From: an uncultured Porphyromonas sp.
GTDB taxonomy: Bacteria; Bacteroidota; Bacteroidia; Bacteroidales; Porphyromonadaceae
Reading direction: 5' to 3'
DNA: 17,793 nt
NCBI GenBank assembly: GCA_900539155.1
Contig: UQBE01000040.1
Location: 1 to 17,793, forward strand
Both the position numbers and the translations under genes were made by a program. The notes beneath the pieces are model-generated. The model saw nothing but the letters and a program-made list of their open reading frames with translations. It had not been told where the DNA came from and searched no databases. Positions 8,611-14,505 of the stretch are shown one piece after another (positions within the stretch are counted from its first letter, which is position 1; the number at the start of each line of letters is the position of its first letter).

Positions 8611-8778
8611 ATTTCCACGTGGATATTTCGAAATATCCAGGTGGAGAATTTTTATTTTCCACGTGGGGAAGAAAAAATTCTTCGGAGGAATCAAATGAAA
8701 CTTCGGAGGAAATGAATCACGCCCACGTGGAAAATAAAAAATATCCACGTGGAGATTTGAGATTTCCCACGTGGATAT
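8611..8778. repeat. Array of CCACGTGG palindromes in A+T-rich DNA
   Basis: Six copies of an 8-base palindrome lie in about 160 bases. CCACGTGG occurs at 8615, 8659, 8723, 8745 and 8767, with the variant CCAGGTGG at 8637. Flanks are A/T-rich and partly symmetric. The first two copies bound GGATATTTCGAAATATCC (8621-8638), making a 30-base near-perfect palindrome. A direct repeat CTTCGGAGGAA sits at 8680-8690 and 8701-8711 between copies. One more CCACGTGG appears inverted at 17772, inside a copy of the flanking repeat. Small open frames run through the array on both strands but look like artefacts of the repeat. The role is unknown. Confidence 0.8.
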
Positions 8779-8830
8779 TCGAAAAAAGAGGGTAATTAGA
8801 GATTAGAAGTTAGAGATTAGAGGGTAGGGG
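8753..8830 (+). repeat. Composite repeat unit, copy 1 (CCACGTGG segment plus TTAGAGR heptads)
   Basis: Bases 8753-8802 align without gaps to the reverse complement of 17744-17793, with only three mismatches (at 8766, 8783 and 8787). The unit holds one CCACGTGG, then GAGGGTAATTAGAG, then five 7-base units at 8796-8830: TTAGAGA, TTAGAAG, TTAGAGA, TTAGAGG and GTAGGGG. It runs directly into the inverted-repeat element beginning at 8828. The same order of modules recurs, inverted, at the window end. Confidence 0.8.
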
Positions 8831-8913
8831 TGACACATTATATATAGTAACCTCATCTATTCCTCGCTTGAGACTGTTGACTTTTGCAACAGTCTCATGA
8901 TGATGCGTCAGCC
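8828..8913 (+). mobile_element. MITE-like inverted-repeat element, copy 1
   Basis: An 86-base unit with ends GGGTGACACATTA (8828-8840) and TGATGCGTCAGCC (8901-8913), which are imperfect inverted repeats of each other. It shares both ends and the internal TCATCTATTCCTCGCT with the reverse complement of 17546-17635. Its right half carries a perfect 10-base-stem hairpin, GAGACTGTTG/CAACAGTCTC (8870-8896), that copy 2 lacks. There is no coding capacity. Mobilisation in trans is inferred, not shown; a non-mobile dispersed repeat is equally possible. Confidence 0.6.
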
Positions 8914-8957
8914 CTGGTGTGCTGCTCGGGAGCGTATCGATATTTCAAAAATTATCG

Positions 8958-8965
8958 TACCTTTG
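8958..8965 (+). promoter_or_regulatory. -7 promoter element (TACCTTTG) for tRNA-Gly
   Basis: TACCTTTG lies 28 bases before the tRNA, the right distance for a short leader. No convincing TTTG is found at the -33 position. Confidence 0.6.
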
Positions 8966-8993
8966 TTCTCACAAACCGATAGGGTGCTGTGAT

Positions 8994-9066
8994 GCGGAAA
9001 TAGCTCAGTTGGTAGAGCATCAGCTTCCCAAGCTGAGGGTCGCGAGTTCGAGCCTCGTTTTCCGCT
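8994..9066 (+). tRNA. tRNA-Gly (anticodon CCC)
   Basis: A 73-base cloverleaf. The acceptor stem GCGGAAA (8994-9000) pairs with TTTCCGC (9059-9065), with T as the discriminator base. The D arm carries AGCTCAGTTGGTAGAGC. The anticodon stem TCAGC/GCTGA has the seven-base loop TTCCCAA, giving anticodon CCC for the codon GGG. The T arm has loop TTCGAGC. CCA is not encoded and must be added. A terminator follows directly, and an integrase remnant lies just beyond, so this tRNA is a plausible former attachment site. Confidence 0.93.
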
Positions 9067-9085
9067 CTAAATAGTTAAACGATTG

Positions 9086-9112
9086 ATAGAGCGGTATTTT
9101 CCGCTCTATTTT
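9086..9112 (+). terminator. Intrinsic terminator of tRNA-Gly
   Basis: ATAGAGCGG (9086-9094) and CCGCTCTAT (9101-9109) form a perfect 9-base stem with a 6-base loop, followed by TTTTCG. It lies 20 bases after the tRNA. Its right side repeats the 12 bases at the tRNA 3' end (TTTTCCGCTCTA at 9058-9069 and 9097-9108). Confidence 0.8.
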
Positions 9113-9119
9113 CGTATAG

Positions 9120-9406
9120 TTTGGGAGCCTTTGGGCGACCTTTGAGGAGTTTGCCGAGAGCAGACCTGCCGAGGGTACAAGCCTTTGACAAGCGATGCGA
9201 AGAGCTAACGTGAGAGGACGTAGACGTAGCGTGGCTCAGACGCTTTGAAGCGTTCCTTGCCAAGACCAGTCGCTTAGCTAATGGGTACCCTCGGTCACGC
9301 TGACAACTCCGTTACAGACATCTACATAGACTTTGACGACACCAAGATAGACGAAGCCAACCGCAAGGTCTTAGACTACGTCTTCGGCGGTATCGATAAA
9401 GGATGA
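9120..9406 (+). pseudogene. Decayed tyrosine recombinase (integrase) fragment
   Basis: Three overlapping pieces in different frames look like parts of a Bacteroidota phage/transposon integrase. Frame at 9120-9188: FEEFAESRPAEGT, like the start of a SAM-like core-binding domain. Frame at 9181-9270: AFDKRCEELT, an in-frame TGA, then EDVDVAWLRRFEAFLAKTS, like later core-binding helices. Frame at 9278-9406: MGTLGHADNSVTDIYIDFDD, then ANRKVLDYV and a stop, matching the C-terminus of such integrases with the LGH box and catalytic Tyr (DIY). Most of the catalytic domain (Arg...HxxR region) is missing, so an internal deletion plus frameshifts has destroyed the gene. The position beside tRNA-Gly fits an element that once integrated there. 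The C-terminal assignment is firmer than the N-terminal one. Confidence 0.65.
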
Positions 9407-9419
9407 AAAATCGACAATT

Positions 9420-9446
9420 CGGAACAAAACGAATGTAATCGTTCCG
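9420..9446. promoter_or_regulatory. Inverted repeat upstream of higB, candidate antitoxin operator
   Basis: CGGAAC (9420-9425) and GTTCCG (9441-9446) are inverted arms 15 bases apart, 19 bases before the -7 element of the toxin-antitoxin operon. The right arm falls where the -33 box should be. HigA-type antitoxins usually repress their own promoter through such palindromes, so this is a candidate operator by position. Confidence 0.45.
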
Positions 9447-9464
9447 CTGTTACGAATTTGTTTG

Positions 9465-9472
9465 TACCTTTG
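9465..9472 (+). promoter_or_regulatory. -7 promoter element (TACCTTTG) for higBA
   Basis: TACCTTTG ends 19 bases before the ATG at 9492. Because this site overlaps the upstream TTG start available at 9462, it argues that translation begins at 9492. Confidence 0.65.
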
Positions 9473-9491
9473 CGGTGAAGATAGGCACGGG

Positions 9492-9785
9492 ATGAGGATT
9501 ATCAGCACGAGACAGATTAGGGAGTATTATGAGCGAGAGCCGAGGAGTAAGACGGCTCTGCTCTACTGGGTCGCAGTCGTCAAGCGTGCCGAGTGGCGCA
9601 ACGCTATGGATGTCAAGAGAGACTTTGCCACGGTCGATGCCATCGGCAAGCAGAGGTTTGTTTTTAATATCGGGGGGAATAAGTATCGGCTTGTTGTGGT
9701 CGTGCAGTTCGCCCATCAATGTGTTTATGTGCGCTTTGTCGGGACACACAAGGAGTACGACAAGGTCAATTGTCTAACCATCTAA
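9492..9785 (+). CDS. higB: HigB-type mRNA interferase toxin
   Basis: A 97-residue protein of the RelE/HigB toxin fold, probably a ribosome-dependent mRNA endonuclease. Family signatures are an N-terminal MRIISTRQIREYYE helix region, LLYWVAVVKRAEWRNAMDV, the strand FNIGGNKYRLVV (residues 58-69) and the C-terminal RFVGTHKEYDKV (81-92). The frame is open further upstream, but the promoter element overlaps that part, so ATG 9492 is chosen. The antitoxin gene begins 14 bases after the stop. Toxin-first order is typical of higBA. It lies beside an integrase remnant and so may be cargo of a decayed element. No inactivating lesion is visible. Confidence 0.87.
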   Translation: MRIISTRQIREYYEREPRSKTALLYWVAVVKRAEWRNAMDVKRDFATVDAIGKQRFVFNIGGNKYRLVVVVQFAHQCVYVRFVGTHKEYDKVNCLTI

Positions 9786-9799
9786 CCGCTTTGGGGATT

Positions 9800-10171
9800 A
9801 TGTACACAGAGCCACAATACAGATATGCGCTATCTCGCATAGAGACTTTGCTACCTCGTATGGAAGCCGAGGAGATTACGCCCGCCGAAGAGCAGGAGCT
9901 GGCCATCATGAGCGATGTTGTCGCCACGTATGAGGAGGAGCATTACCCACTAGATACGCTCACGCTCGGAGAGCTCATCAGCTATGCACTCAAGGAACAG
10001 GGCAAGTCGCAGGCTGAGCTAGCCCGTGAACTGGGTATCTCGCCATCTCGGGTTAGTGACTTCGTCAACGATAAGAGCGAACCCTCGCTATCGCTGGCGG
10101 GGCGCATCTGTCAGGTGCTAGGACTATCTGCTGAGCTACTATTGGCGTGCGCCACACCTGCATACGCCTAG
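9800..10171 (+). CDS. higA: HigA-type antitoxin with Cro/C1 helix-turn-helix
   Basis: A 123-residue antitoxin. Residues 1-50 form an acidic, probably helical N-terminal region (ITPAEEQELAIMSDVVATYEEEHYP), expected to contact the toxin. Residues 55-115 form an HTH_3 (XRE) DNA-binding domain: LGELISYALKEQGKSQAELA, then RELGISPSRVSDFVNDKSEP as the recognition helix region. The frame is open from 9719, but that part overlaps higB in another frame; ATG 9800 gives a normal family N-terminus. It should neutralise HigB and repress the operon, perhaps through the inverted repeat at 9420-9446. Confidence 0.87.
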   Translation: MYTEPQYRYALSRIETLLPRMEAEEITPAEEQELAIMSDVVATYEEEHYPLDTLTLGELISYALKEQGKSQAELARELGISPSRVSDFVNDKSEPSLSLAGRICQVLGLSAELLLACATPAYA

Positions 10172-10203
10172 CACCTCAGCTCATCGACTCTAAATAATCA
10201 TAT

Positions 10204-10378
10204 GAGACTGTTGCATAAAGGCGAATCGCTGTGTTGCTTTCGGGATTCGGCTTCGGTCTCATACGGAGGTATGCTCCCTTCAGAACTCACCCTCAGCACC
10301 TTGCGCTTCATCCTTTCTGAAAAGCCTAGACAATCTTGCTTGCAAGATTGTGAGACTGTTGACTTTTGCAACAGTTTC
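10204..10378. mobile_element. MITE-like element bounded by GAGACTGTTGCA inverted repeats
   Basis: A 175-base unit begins with GAGACTGTTGCA (10204-10215) and ends with TGCAACAGTTTC (10367-10378), which match as inverted repeats at 11 of 12 positions. Inside are three hairpins: TATGAGAC/GTCTCATA (10201-10208 with 10256-10263) enclosing CGAATC/GATTCG; CAATCTTG-CTTG-CAAGATTG (10331-10350); and GAGACTGTTG/CAACAGTTTC (10352-10378). The last resembles the hairpins at 8486 and 8870. No transposase is encoded and no target duplication is evident. The open frames through it on both strands look incidental. The ends recall insertion-sequence termini, but I cannot name the family. Confidence 0.55.
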
Positions 10379-10567
10379 CGTTGTGACGATGCGGACGGCA
10401 AAGCTGTCTGAATCTATGGTATCAATGCGGGTGGTAAGGCACTGCCGTCTGCCCGTGTCGTAGCGTCTCTTGACCTTGAAGCCTGTAAAGGTCGCCCGCC
10501 CGCTCGGGTCGGCTCTTTTTCTCTATATTTGCAGGTGCGATGACGTGACACAAAGGCATGCGCTGGG
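10379..10567. other. Gene-free stretch before the secDF promoter
   Basis: Nothing recognisable on either strand. A minus-strand frame without a start codon is open across part of it and into the element at 10204-10378, but the translation resembles no family I know. Confidence 0.5.
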
Positions 10568-10602
10568 ATATACTATGGGCTATCTATTTGCCAATAGTAT
10601 AT
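10568..10602. promoter_or_regulatory. Long imperfect palindrome over the secDF -33 box
   Basis: ATATACTAT (10568-10576) and ATAGTATAT (10594-10602) are perfect 9-base inverted arms. After one mismatch, GGC (10578-10580) can pair with GCC (10590-10592). The loop and right arm cover the -33 TTTG at 10587-10590, so a bound protein there would block the promoter. Operator function is inferred from position. Confidence 0.5.
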
Positions 10603-10617
10603 TTTAGCGTAACTTTG
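10587..10617 (+). promoter_or_regulatory. Bacteroidota promoter of secDF (TTTG -33, TAACTTTG -7)
   Basis: TTTG at 10587-10590 and TAACTTTG at 10610-10617 are separated by 19 bases, the expected Bacteroidota spacing. This is the best-formed promoter in the window. Transcription should start near 10624, which excludes the upstream GTG at 10617 as the secDF start and supports ATG 10665. Confidence 0.75.
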
Positions 10618-10664
10618 TGGCATTATATACACTGCGAAATAATAACGATATACCAAATATACTC

Positions 10665-13616
10665 ATGCAGAACAAAGGATTTGTAATCCTCTTCGCCGCA
10701 CTACTGACGATCATCTGCGCTTTCTACATCTCCTTTACCCCCGTGGTAAGGCACTACGATCAGAAGGCGCTGGCGATGACAGCCGCTGGCGAGGATGGCA
10801 AAGCGTATCTCGACTCAATGGCCAACGAGAAGGTGTGGTTTGGCTACACCCTAAAGAAGGCTCGTAATCAGCAGATAGGACTCGGTCTAGACCTCAAGGG
10901 CGGTATGAACGTTGTCCTTAAAGTCAACGGGCGTGACCTACTGCGTAATCTCTCTGGGCACAACCAGTCGCCAGCCTTTATCGAGGCTATCGACAGAGCT
11001 GCCAAGGAGGGAGGTAATGATTTCGTCGGGACTTTTGTCAAGTCTTACAAGGAGCTAGAGCCTTCGGGGTCACTGGCTGTCATATTTAGCAACGGACCTC
11101 TACGCGAATCTATCTCTCCTAAGTCGTCTGATGAGGAGGTAATCAAAATCCTCCAGGAGAAGTACAGCAGTGCTATCGACGCCGCCATCAATGTCCTCAA
11201 GACGCGTATCGACCGCTTTGGCGTGGTCGCTCCAAATGTACAGCGTATCGAGGGACAGGGACGCATACTTGTCGAGCTACCTGGCGTCACGGAGCCACAG
11301 CGTGTCCGTGAGCTGCTCCAGCGTAGTGCTAACCTGCAGTTCTGGCGCACCTACACCTACGACGAGGTTGCTAGCGACCTCATCGAGGCTAACAACCGTC
11401 TCACTGCTATGGCAAGCGACAGCGACGTGACGCCCGCAGAGGTCGCACCCGCTGACTCGACAGCTACTGAGGCTGACTCAACCACCGTACAGACAGAGAC
11501 TACGCAGGCACAGACACAGGCGCAGTCGACAGCCGACGGGGAGAATGCTCTCTTTAGCAAGCTCACGCTCACCAATCGCGGTACAATCGTAGGCTACGCA
11601 CGTCGCGCTAACCTAGACAAGATTGATGAGATGCTTGAGGCGGCTCACAAGCAAAATATTATACGTGAGGATCTGATGCTCCTCTGGGGCAACTCACCCA
11701 TCAAGGACCCACAGACGGGCAAGGAGACAGACCTCTACGAGCTATACGCCATCCGTGGCAATCGCAATGCGGAGCCAGACCTAGGCGGCGAGGTAGTAAC
11801 CACCGCTCGCAGTGAGGTACGCAACGACCTCGGTCAGAACCGCCCTGTCGTTACTATGACTATGAACGATGAGGGTGCCCGCAAGTGGGCTCGTCTGACG
11901 GGTAGCAATATCGGTCGCAGCATCGCTATCGTCCTCGATGGAGTTGTCTACTCAGCTCCTAATGTCAATGGCGAGATTACAGGCGGACGCTCAGAGATTT
12001 CAGGTAACTTTACCGTCGACGAGACGACCGACCTTGCTAACGTTCTTAACTCTGGACGTATGGAGGCTTCTGTCGAGATCGAGCAGGAGAGTGTCGTCGG
12101 CCCGACCCTCGGTAGCGAGTCTATCAAGGCTGGTGTCATCTCCTTCATCATAGCGATCATCCTTCTGATGATTTATATGTGTCTCGCCTATGGTCTCATC
12201 CCAGGTCTCATCGCCGATGGTGCTCTAATTCTGAACAGCTTCTTCACCCTAGGCGTCCTCGCTTCCTTCCACAGCGTCTTGACTCTGTCCGGTATTGCGG
12301 GACTTGTGCTGACGCTTGGTATGGCGGTCGATGCGAACATCCTCATCTTCGAGCGTATCAAGGAGGAGCTTCGTGCCGGTAAGTCTATGTCCCGTGCGAT
12401 ACAGGATGGCTATGGAAATGCCTTCTCAGCAATCTTTGACTCGAACCTTACGACAGTCATCACGGGAGGTGTCCTCTACGCTTTCGGTACCGGTCCTATC
12501 CGTGGCTTCGCGACGACGCTCATCATCGGTGTCATTGCTTCCTTTATCACGGCAGTCTTCCTGACACGTATCGTTGTCGAGGCACTCGATAAGAAGGGAC
12601 GTATGGACAAGGTCACTTATACGACCTTCCTCACACGCAACCTGCTCAACAACCCCACCTACAAGATTCTGGAGAACCGCAACAAGGGCTTCATCATCTT
12701 TGGTACGATTCTCGTGCTAGGTCTCATCGGTTCCTTCGTATGGGGTCTGAATCGAGGCATCGAGTTCTCGGGCGGTCGTAACTATATCGTTGCCTTCGAG
12801 CAGCCAGTCTCTTCGAGTGAGGTGCGCGCGGCTCTTACGCAGCCTCTAGAGGAGCGTGTACTCGTCACCTCCATCGGTACGGAGGGCAATCAGGTCCGTA
12901 TCTCGACCAACTACGGTATCGGTATGGCGCAGGAGAACGAGGATGAGGAGCTACTTGTCATCGGTAAGGTCTTCGAGGGCGTACAGCAGTTCCTGCCACA
13001 GGGCACGACCCAGCAGGAGTTTGTCGATAACTATGTCGTCAGCTCACAGCGCGTTAGCCCGAGTATGTCTAAGGACATCTCTCGTCAGGCTATCATAGCG
13101 GTGCTTCTCTCTCTGCTCTTCATGGGACTCTACATCTTGCTCCGCTTCCGCAACTGGGCCTTCTCGCTAGGTGCCTTTGCTTCTGTGGCTACTACCACGC
13201 TCCTCATCGTGGCGAGCTACATACTGCTCTGGCAGATTATGCCCTTCACGATGGAGCTGGATCAAAACTTCATCGCAGCGCTTCTGGCAATAATCGGATA
13301 TTCTATCAACGACGTGGTCGTCGTCTTCGACCGTGTCCGCGAGACGCTGCACAACTATCCGAACCGCGAGGAGAAGCTGGTGATGAATGAAGCACTCAAT
13401 AGCACGCTAGCTCGTACGGTGCAGACTTCTTTCTCAACCTTCCTAGTAGTCTTCATCATCTTTATCCTCGGTGGAGCCTCTATGCGTAGCTTTACCTTTG
13501 CGCTACTGATTGGTATCTTCTACGGTATCTTCTGTACGCTCTTCGTCGCATCGCCTATTGCCTACCTAGTGCGCAGTAAGCAGCAGAAGAGAAAGCTCGC
13601 TACGGCAAAGAAGTAA
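10665..13616 (+). CDS. secDF: Protein translocase SecDF fusion
   Basis: A 983-residue fused SecD-SecF, the form usual in Bacteroidota. It is an inner-membrane RND-type subunit that uses the proton gradient to help pull proteins out of the SecYEG channel. TM1 (about 5-25) is followed by the periplasmic P1 domain with LGLDLKGGMNVVL near residue 75. A Ser/Thr/Gln/Ala-rich low-complexity stretch lies at about 250-290 inside P1. Five SecD TM segments start near 489, with LTLGMAVDANILIFERIKEE. SecF begins near 670 with a TM and GIEFSGG (about 697-703); its other five TMs run from about 806 to 965 and include YSINDVVVVFDRVRE. The frame is open from GTG 10617, but the promoter overlaps it; ATG 10665 gives the family-typical start MQNKGFVILFA. 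The gene is transcribed alone, with a strong hairpin downstream. Confidence 0.96.
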   Translation: MQNKGFVILFAALLTIICAFYISFTPVVRHYDQKALAMTAAGEDGKAYLDSMANEKVWFGYTLKKARNQQIGLGLDLKGGMNVVLKVNGRDLLRNLSGHNQSPAFIEAIDRAAKEGGNDFVGTFVKSYKELEPSGSLAVIFSNGPLRESISPKSSDEEVIKILQEKYSSAIDAAINVLKTRIDRFGVVAPNVQRIEGQGRILVELPGVTEPQRVRELLQRSANLQFWRTYTYDEVASDLIEANNRLTAMASDSDVTPAEVAPADSTATEADSTTVQTETTQAQTQAQSTADGENALFSKLTLTNRGTIVGYARRANLDKIDEMLEAAHKQNIIREDLMLLWGNSPIKDPQTGKETDLYELYAIRGNRNAEPDLGGEVVTTARSEVRNDLGQNRPVVTMTMNDEGARKWARLTGSNIGRSIAIVLDGVVYSAPNVNGEITGGRSEISGNFTVDETTDLANVLNSGRMEASVEIEQESVVGPTLGSESIKAGVISFIIAIILLMIYMCLAYGLIPGLIADGALILNSFFTLGVLASFHSVLTLSGIAGLVLTLGMAVDANILIFERIKEELRAGKSMSRAIQDGYGNAFSAIFDSNLTTVITGGVLYAFGTGPIRGFATTLIIGVIASFITAVFLTRIVVEALDKKGRMDKVTYTTFLTRNLLNNPTYKILENRNKGFIIFGTILVLGLIGSFVWGLNRGIEFSGGRNYIVAFEQPVSSSEVRAALTQPLEERVLVTSIGTEGNQVRISTNYGIGMAQENEDEELLVIGKVFEGVQQFLPQGTTQQEFVDNYVVSSQRVSPSMSKDISRQAIIAVLLSLLFMGLYILLRFRNWAFSLGAFASVATTTLLIVASYILLWQIMPFTMELDQNFIAALLAIIGYSINDVVVVFDRVRETLHNYPNREEKLVMNEALNSTLARTVQTSFSTFLVVFIIFILGGASMRSFTFALLIGIFYGIFCTLFVASPIAYLVRSKQQKRKLATAKK

Positions 13617-13659
13617 GCATACCTCTGCTCGCTCTCAAGGCTGAGCAAGGTAAAAACGA

Positions 13660-13699
13660 AGTCGGAGCCTACCCACGATATCGTGGATAGGCTCCGACT
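13660..13699. terminator. Strong 40-base palindromic hairpin after secDF
   Basis: AGTCGGAGCCTA (13660-13671) pairs with TAGGCTCCGACT (13688-13699), and CCACGAT with ATCGTGG between them, with one C/A mismatch. This makes a nearly uninterrupted 40-base palindrome 44 bases after the secDF stop. No T-run follows on the plus strand; on the minus strand the stem is followed by TTCGTTTTTACC. It is probably the 3' end of the secDF transcript, but an intrinsic terminator on the plus strand would be atypical. Confidence 0.6.
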
Positions 13700-13727
13700 G
13701 CTGTTGAGGCGGTGGTGTGAAGATGCT

Positions 13728-13776
13728 CTCTAATCTCTAACTTCTAACCTCTAATCTCTAACTTCTAACCTCTAAA
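13728..13776. repeat. Seven-copy heptanucleotide array abutting the pyrE promoter
   Basis: Seven consecutive 7-base units of consensus YTCTAAY run from 13728 to 13776. They are arranged as a 21-base higher-order unit (two CTCTAAY, then TTCTAAC) present twice, plus a final CTCTAAA. The array ends four bases before the -7 box at 13781, so the -33 position lies inside it. It is the reverse complement of the TTAGAGR heptads at 8796 and the same strand sense as those at 17711. Confidence 0.85.
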
Positions 13777-13780
13777 TTCG

Positions 13781-13788
13781 TACCTTTG
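13781..13788 (+). promoter_or_regulatory. -7 promoter element (TACCTTTG) for the pyrE cluster
   Basis: TACCTTTG lies 27 bases before the pyrE ATG. The -33 position (about 13758-13762) is inside the heptad array and has no TTTG. Confidence 0.65.
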
Positions 13789-13815
13789 TGCCATATCTAA
13801 GATACTTATCCTCTT

Positions 13816-14472
13816 ATGACATCAAAAGTTTCAGATCAGCAGTGTACTATCGCGCAGTCGGTAGCTCATCGTTTGCTGGCTATCCAGGCTGTCGAGCTTC
13901 GTCCTGATGCACCCTTTACGTGGGCATCTGGCTGGCTAAGCCCTATCTACTGTGACAATCGCAAGACGCTCTCCTACCCCGAGCATCGTAGCTATATCAA
14001 GCAAGCTTTTGCCACTCGTGTGAGTGACCTCTACCCCGACGCCGAGGTTGTGGCAGGCGTTGCCACGGGAGCTATCTCGTGGGGAGCACTGGTCGCAGAC
14101 GAGCTGGGACTGCCCTTCGTCTATGTACGCTCCTCAGCCAAGGACCATGGCAAGCAGAACCTCATCGAGGGCTATCTACCCGATCGTGCTCGTGTAGTCG
14201 TCATCGAGGACCTGATCTCTACGGGTGGAAGCAGTATGAAGGCTGTCGAAGCTTTACAGGCAGCGGGCGCTCAGGTCGAGGGACTGATGGCGGTCTATAC
14301 GCACGGCTTTGCTGAGGCGGAGGAGCTCTTCGACCAGGCTGGTGTAGAGATGCGCACCCTGACCAACTACAACGAGGTAATCAGACAAGCGGTCACTGCT
14401 GGTTACGTCTCCGAGAGCGACCTCGAGCTACTGGCTCAGTGGCGTAAGAACCCCAGTCAATGGGGTCGATAG
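13816..14472 (+). CDS. pyrE: Orotate phosphoribosyltransferase
   Basis: A 218-residue cytoplasmic enzyme that joins orotate to PRPP to give orotidine 5'-phosphate, the fifth step of pyrimidine synthesis. The N-terminal part has FTWASGWLSPIYCDNRKTLS (residues 34-53), the substrate-binding loop of the family. GVATGAISWGALVADELGLP and the flexible catalytic loop SSAKDHGKQNLIEG follow. The PRPP-binding motif is VVVIEDLISTGGSS (127-140), with the Glu-Asp pair. The length is normal. ATG 13816 is 27 bases after the TACCTTTG element. It is the first gene of a four-gene same-strand cluster with small gaps. Confidence 0.96.
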   Translation: MTSKVSDQQCTIAQSVAHRLLAIQAVELRPDAPFTWASGWLSPIYCDNRKTLSYPEHRSYIKQAFATRVSDLYPDAEVVAGVATGAISWGALVADELGLPFVYVRSSAKDHGKQNLIEGYLPDRARVVVIEDLISTGGSSMKAVEALQAAGAQVEGLMAVYTHGFAEAEELFDQAGVEMRTLTNYNEVIRQAVTAGYVSESDLELLAQWRKNPSQWGR

Positions 14473-14505
14473 AGGTACGCACATTTGCTCCAACGCCCAC
14501 CCTTT

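Noticed and set aside
8742..8778. DnaA-box-like words (TATCCAC core, matching 7 of 9 consensus positions) next to CCACGTGG, suggesting a replication origin.
   Set aside because: The match arises automatically where CCACGTGG is flanked by ATAT; there are no perfect TTATCCACA boxes and no dnaA or other origin genes nearby.
8521..8795. Small open frames on both strands through the CCACGTGG array, encoding peptides with repeated KYPRG-like motifs.
   Set aside because: The frames follow the DNA repeat, exist on both strands, lack family similarity and have no promoter or ribosome site; the peptide repetition is a by-product of the palindromes.
8611..8830. A CRISPR array, because of regularly repeated palindromic words.
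   Set aside because: The repeated unit is only 8 bases, spacing is irregular, there are no unique spacers of uniform length and no cas genes.
9075..9263. Minus-strand open frame next to tRNA-Gly.
   Set aside because: The plus strand here shows integrase-like fragments; the minus-strand peptide is Ser/Arg/Lys-rich without recognisable features.
9169..9294. CCGAGGGTAC and GTACCCTCGG inverted repeat around the integrase remnant, as a structured RNA or att site.
   Set aside because: The arms are 106 bases apart, do not extend, and fall inside integrase-like coding debris, so a chance match is more likely.
10198..10411. Open frames on both strands between higA and secDF.
   Set aside because: They run through nested hairpins of the 175-bp element and have no recognisable protein features.
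10282..10522. A minus-strand frame open for about 80 codons (including a segment reading RRYDTGRRQCLTTRIDTIDS).
   Set aside because: No start codon follows the upstream stop, it continues into the hairpin element, and it resembles no known family; chance openness is likely.
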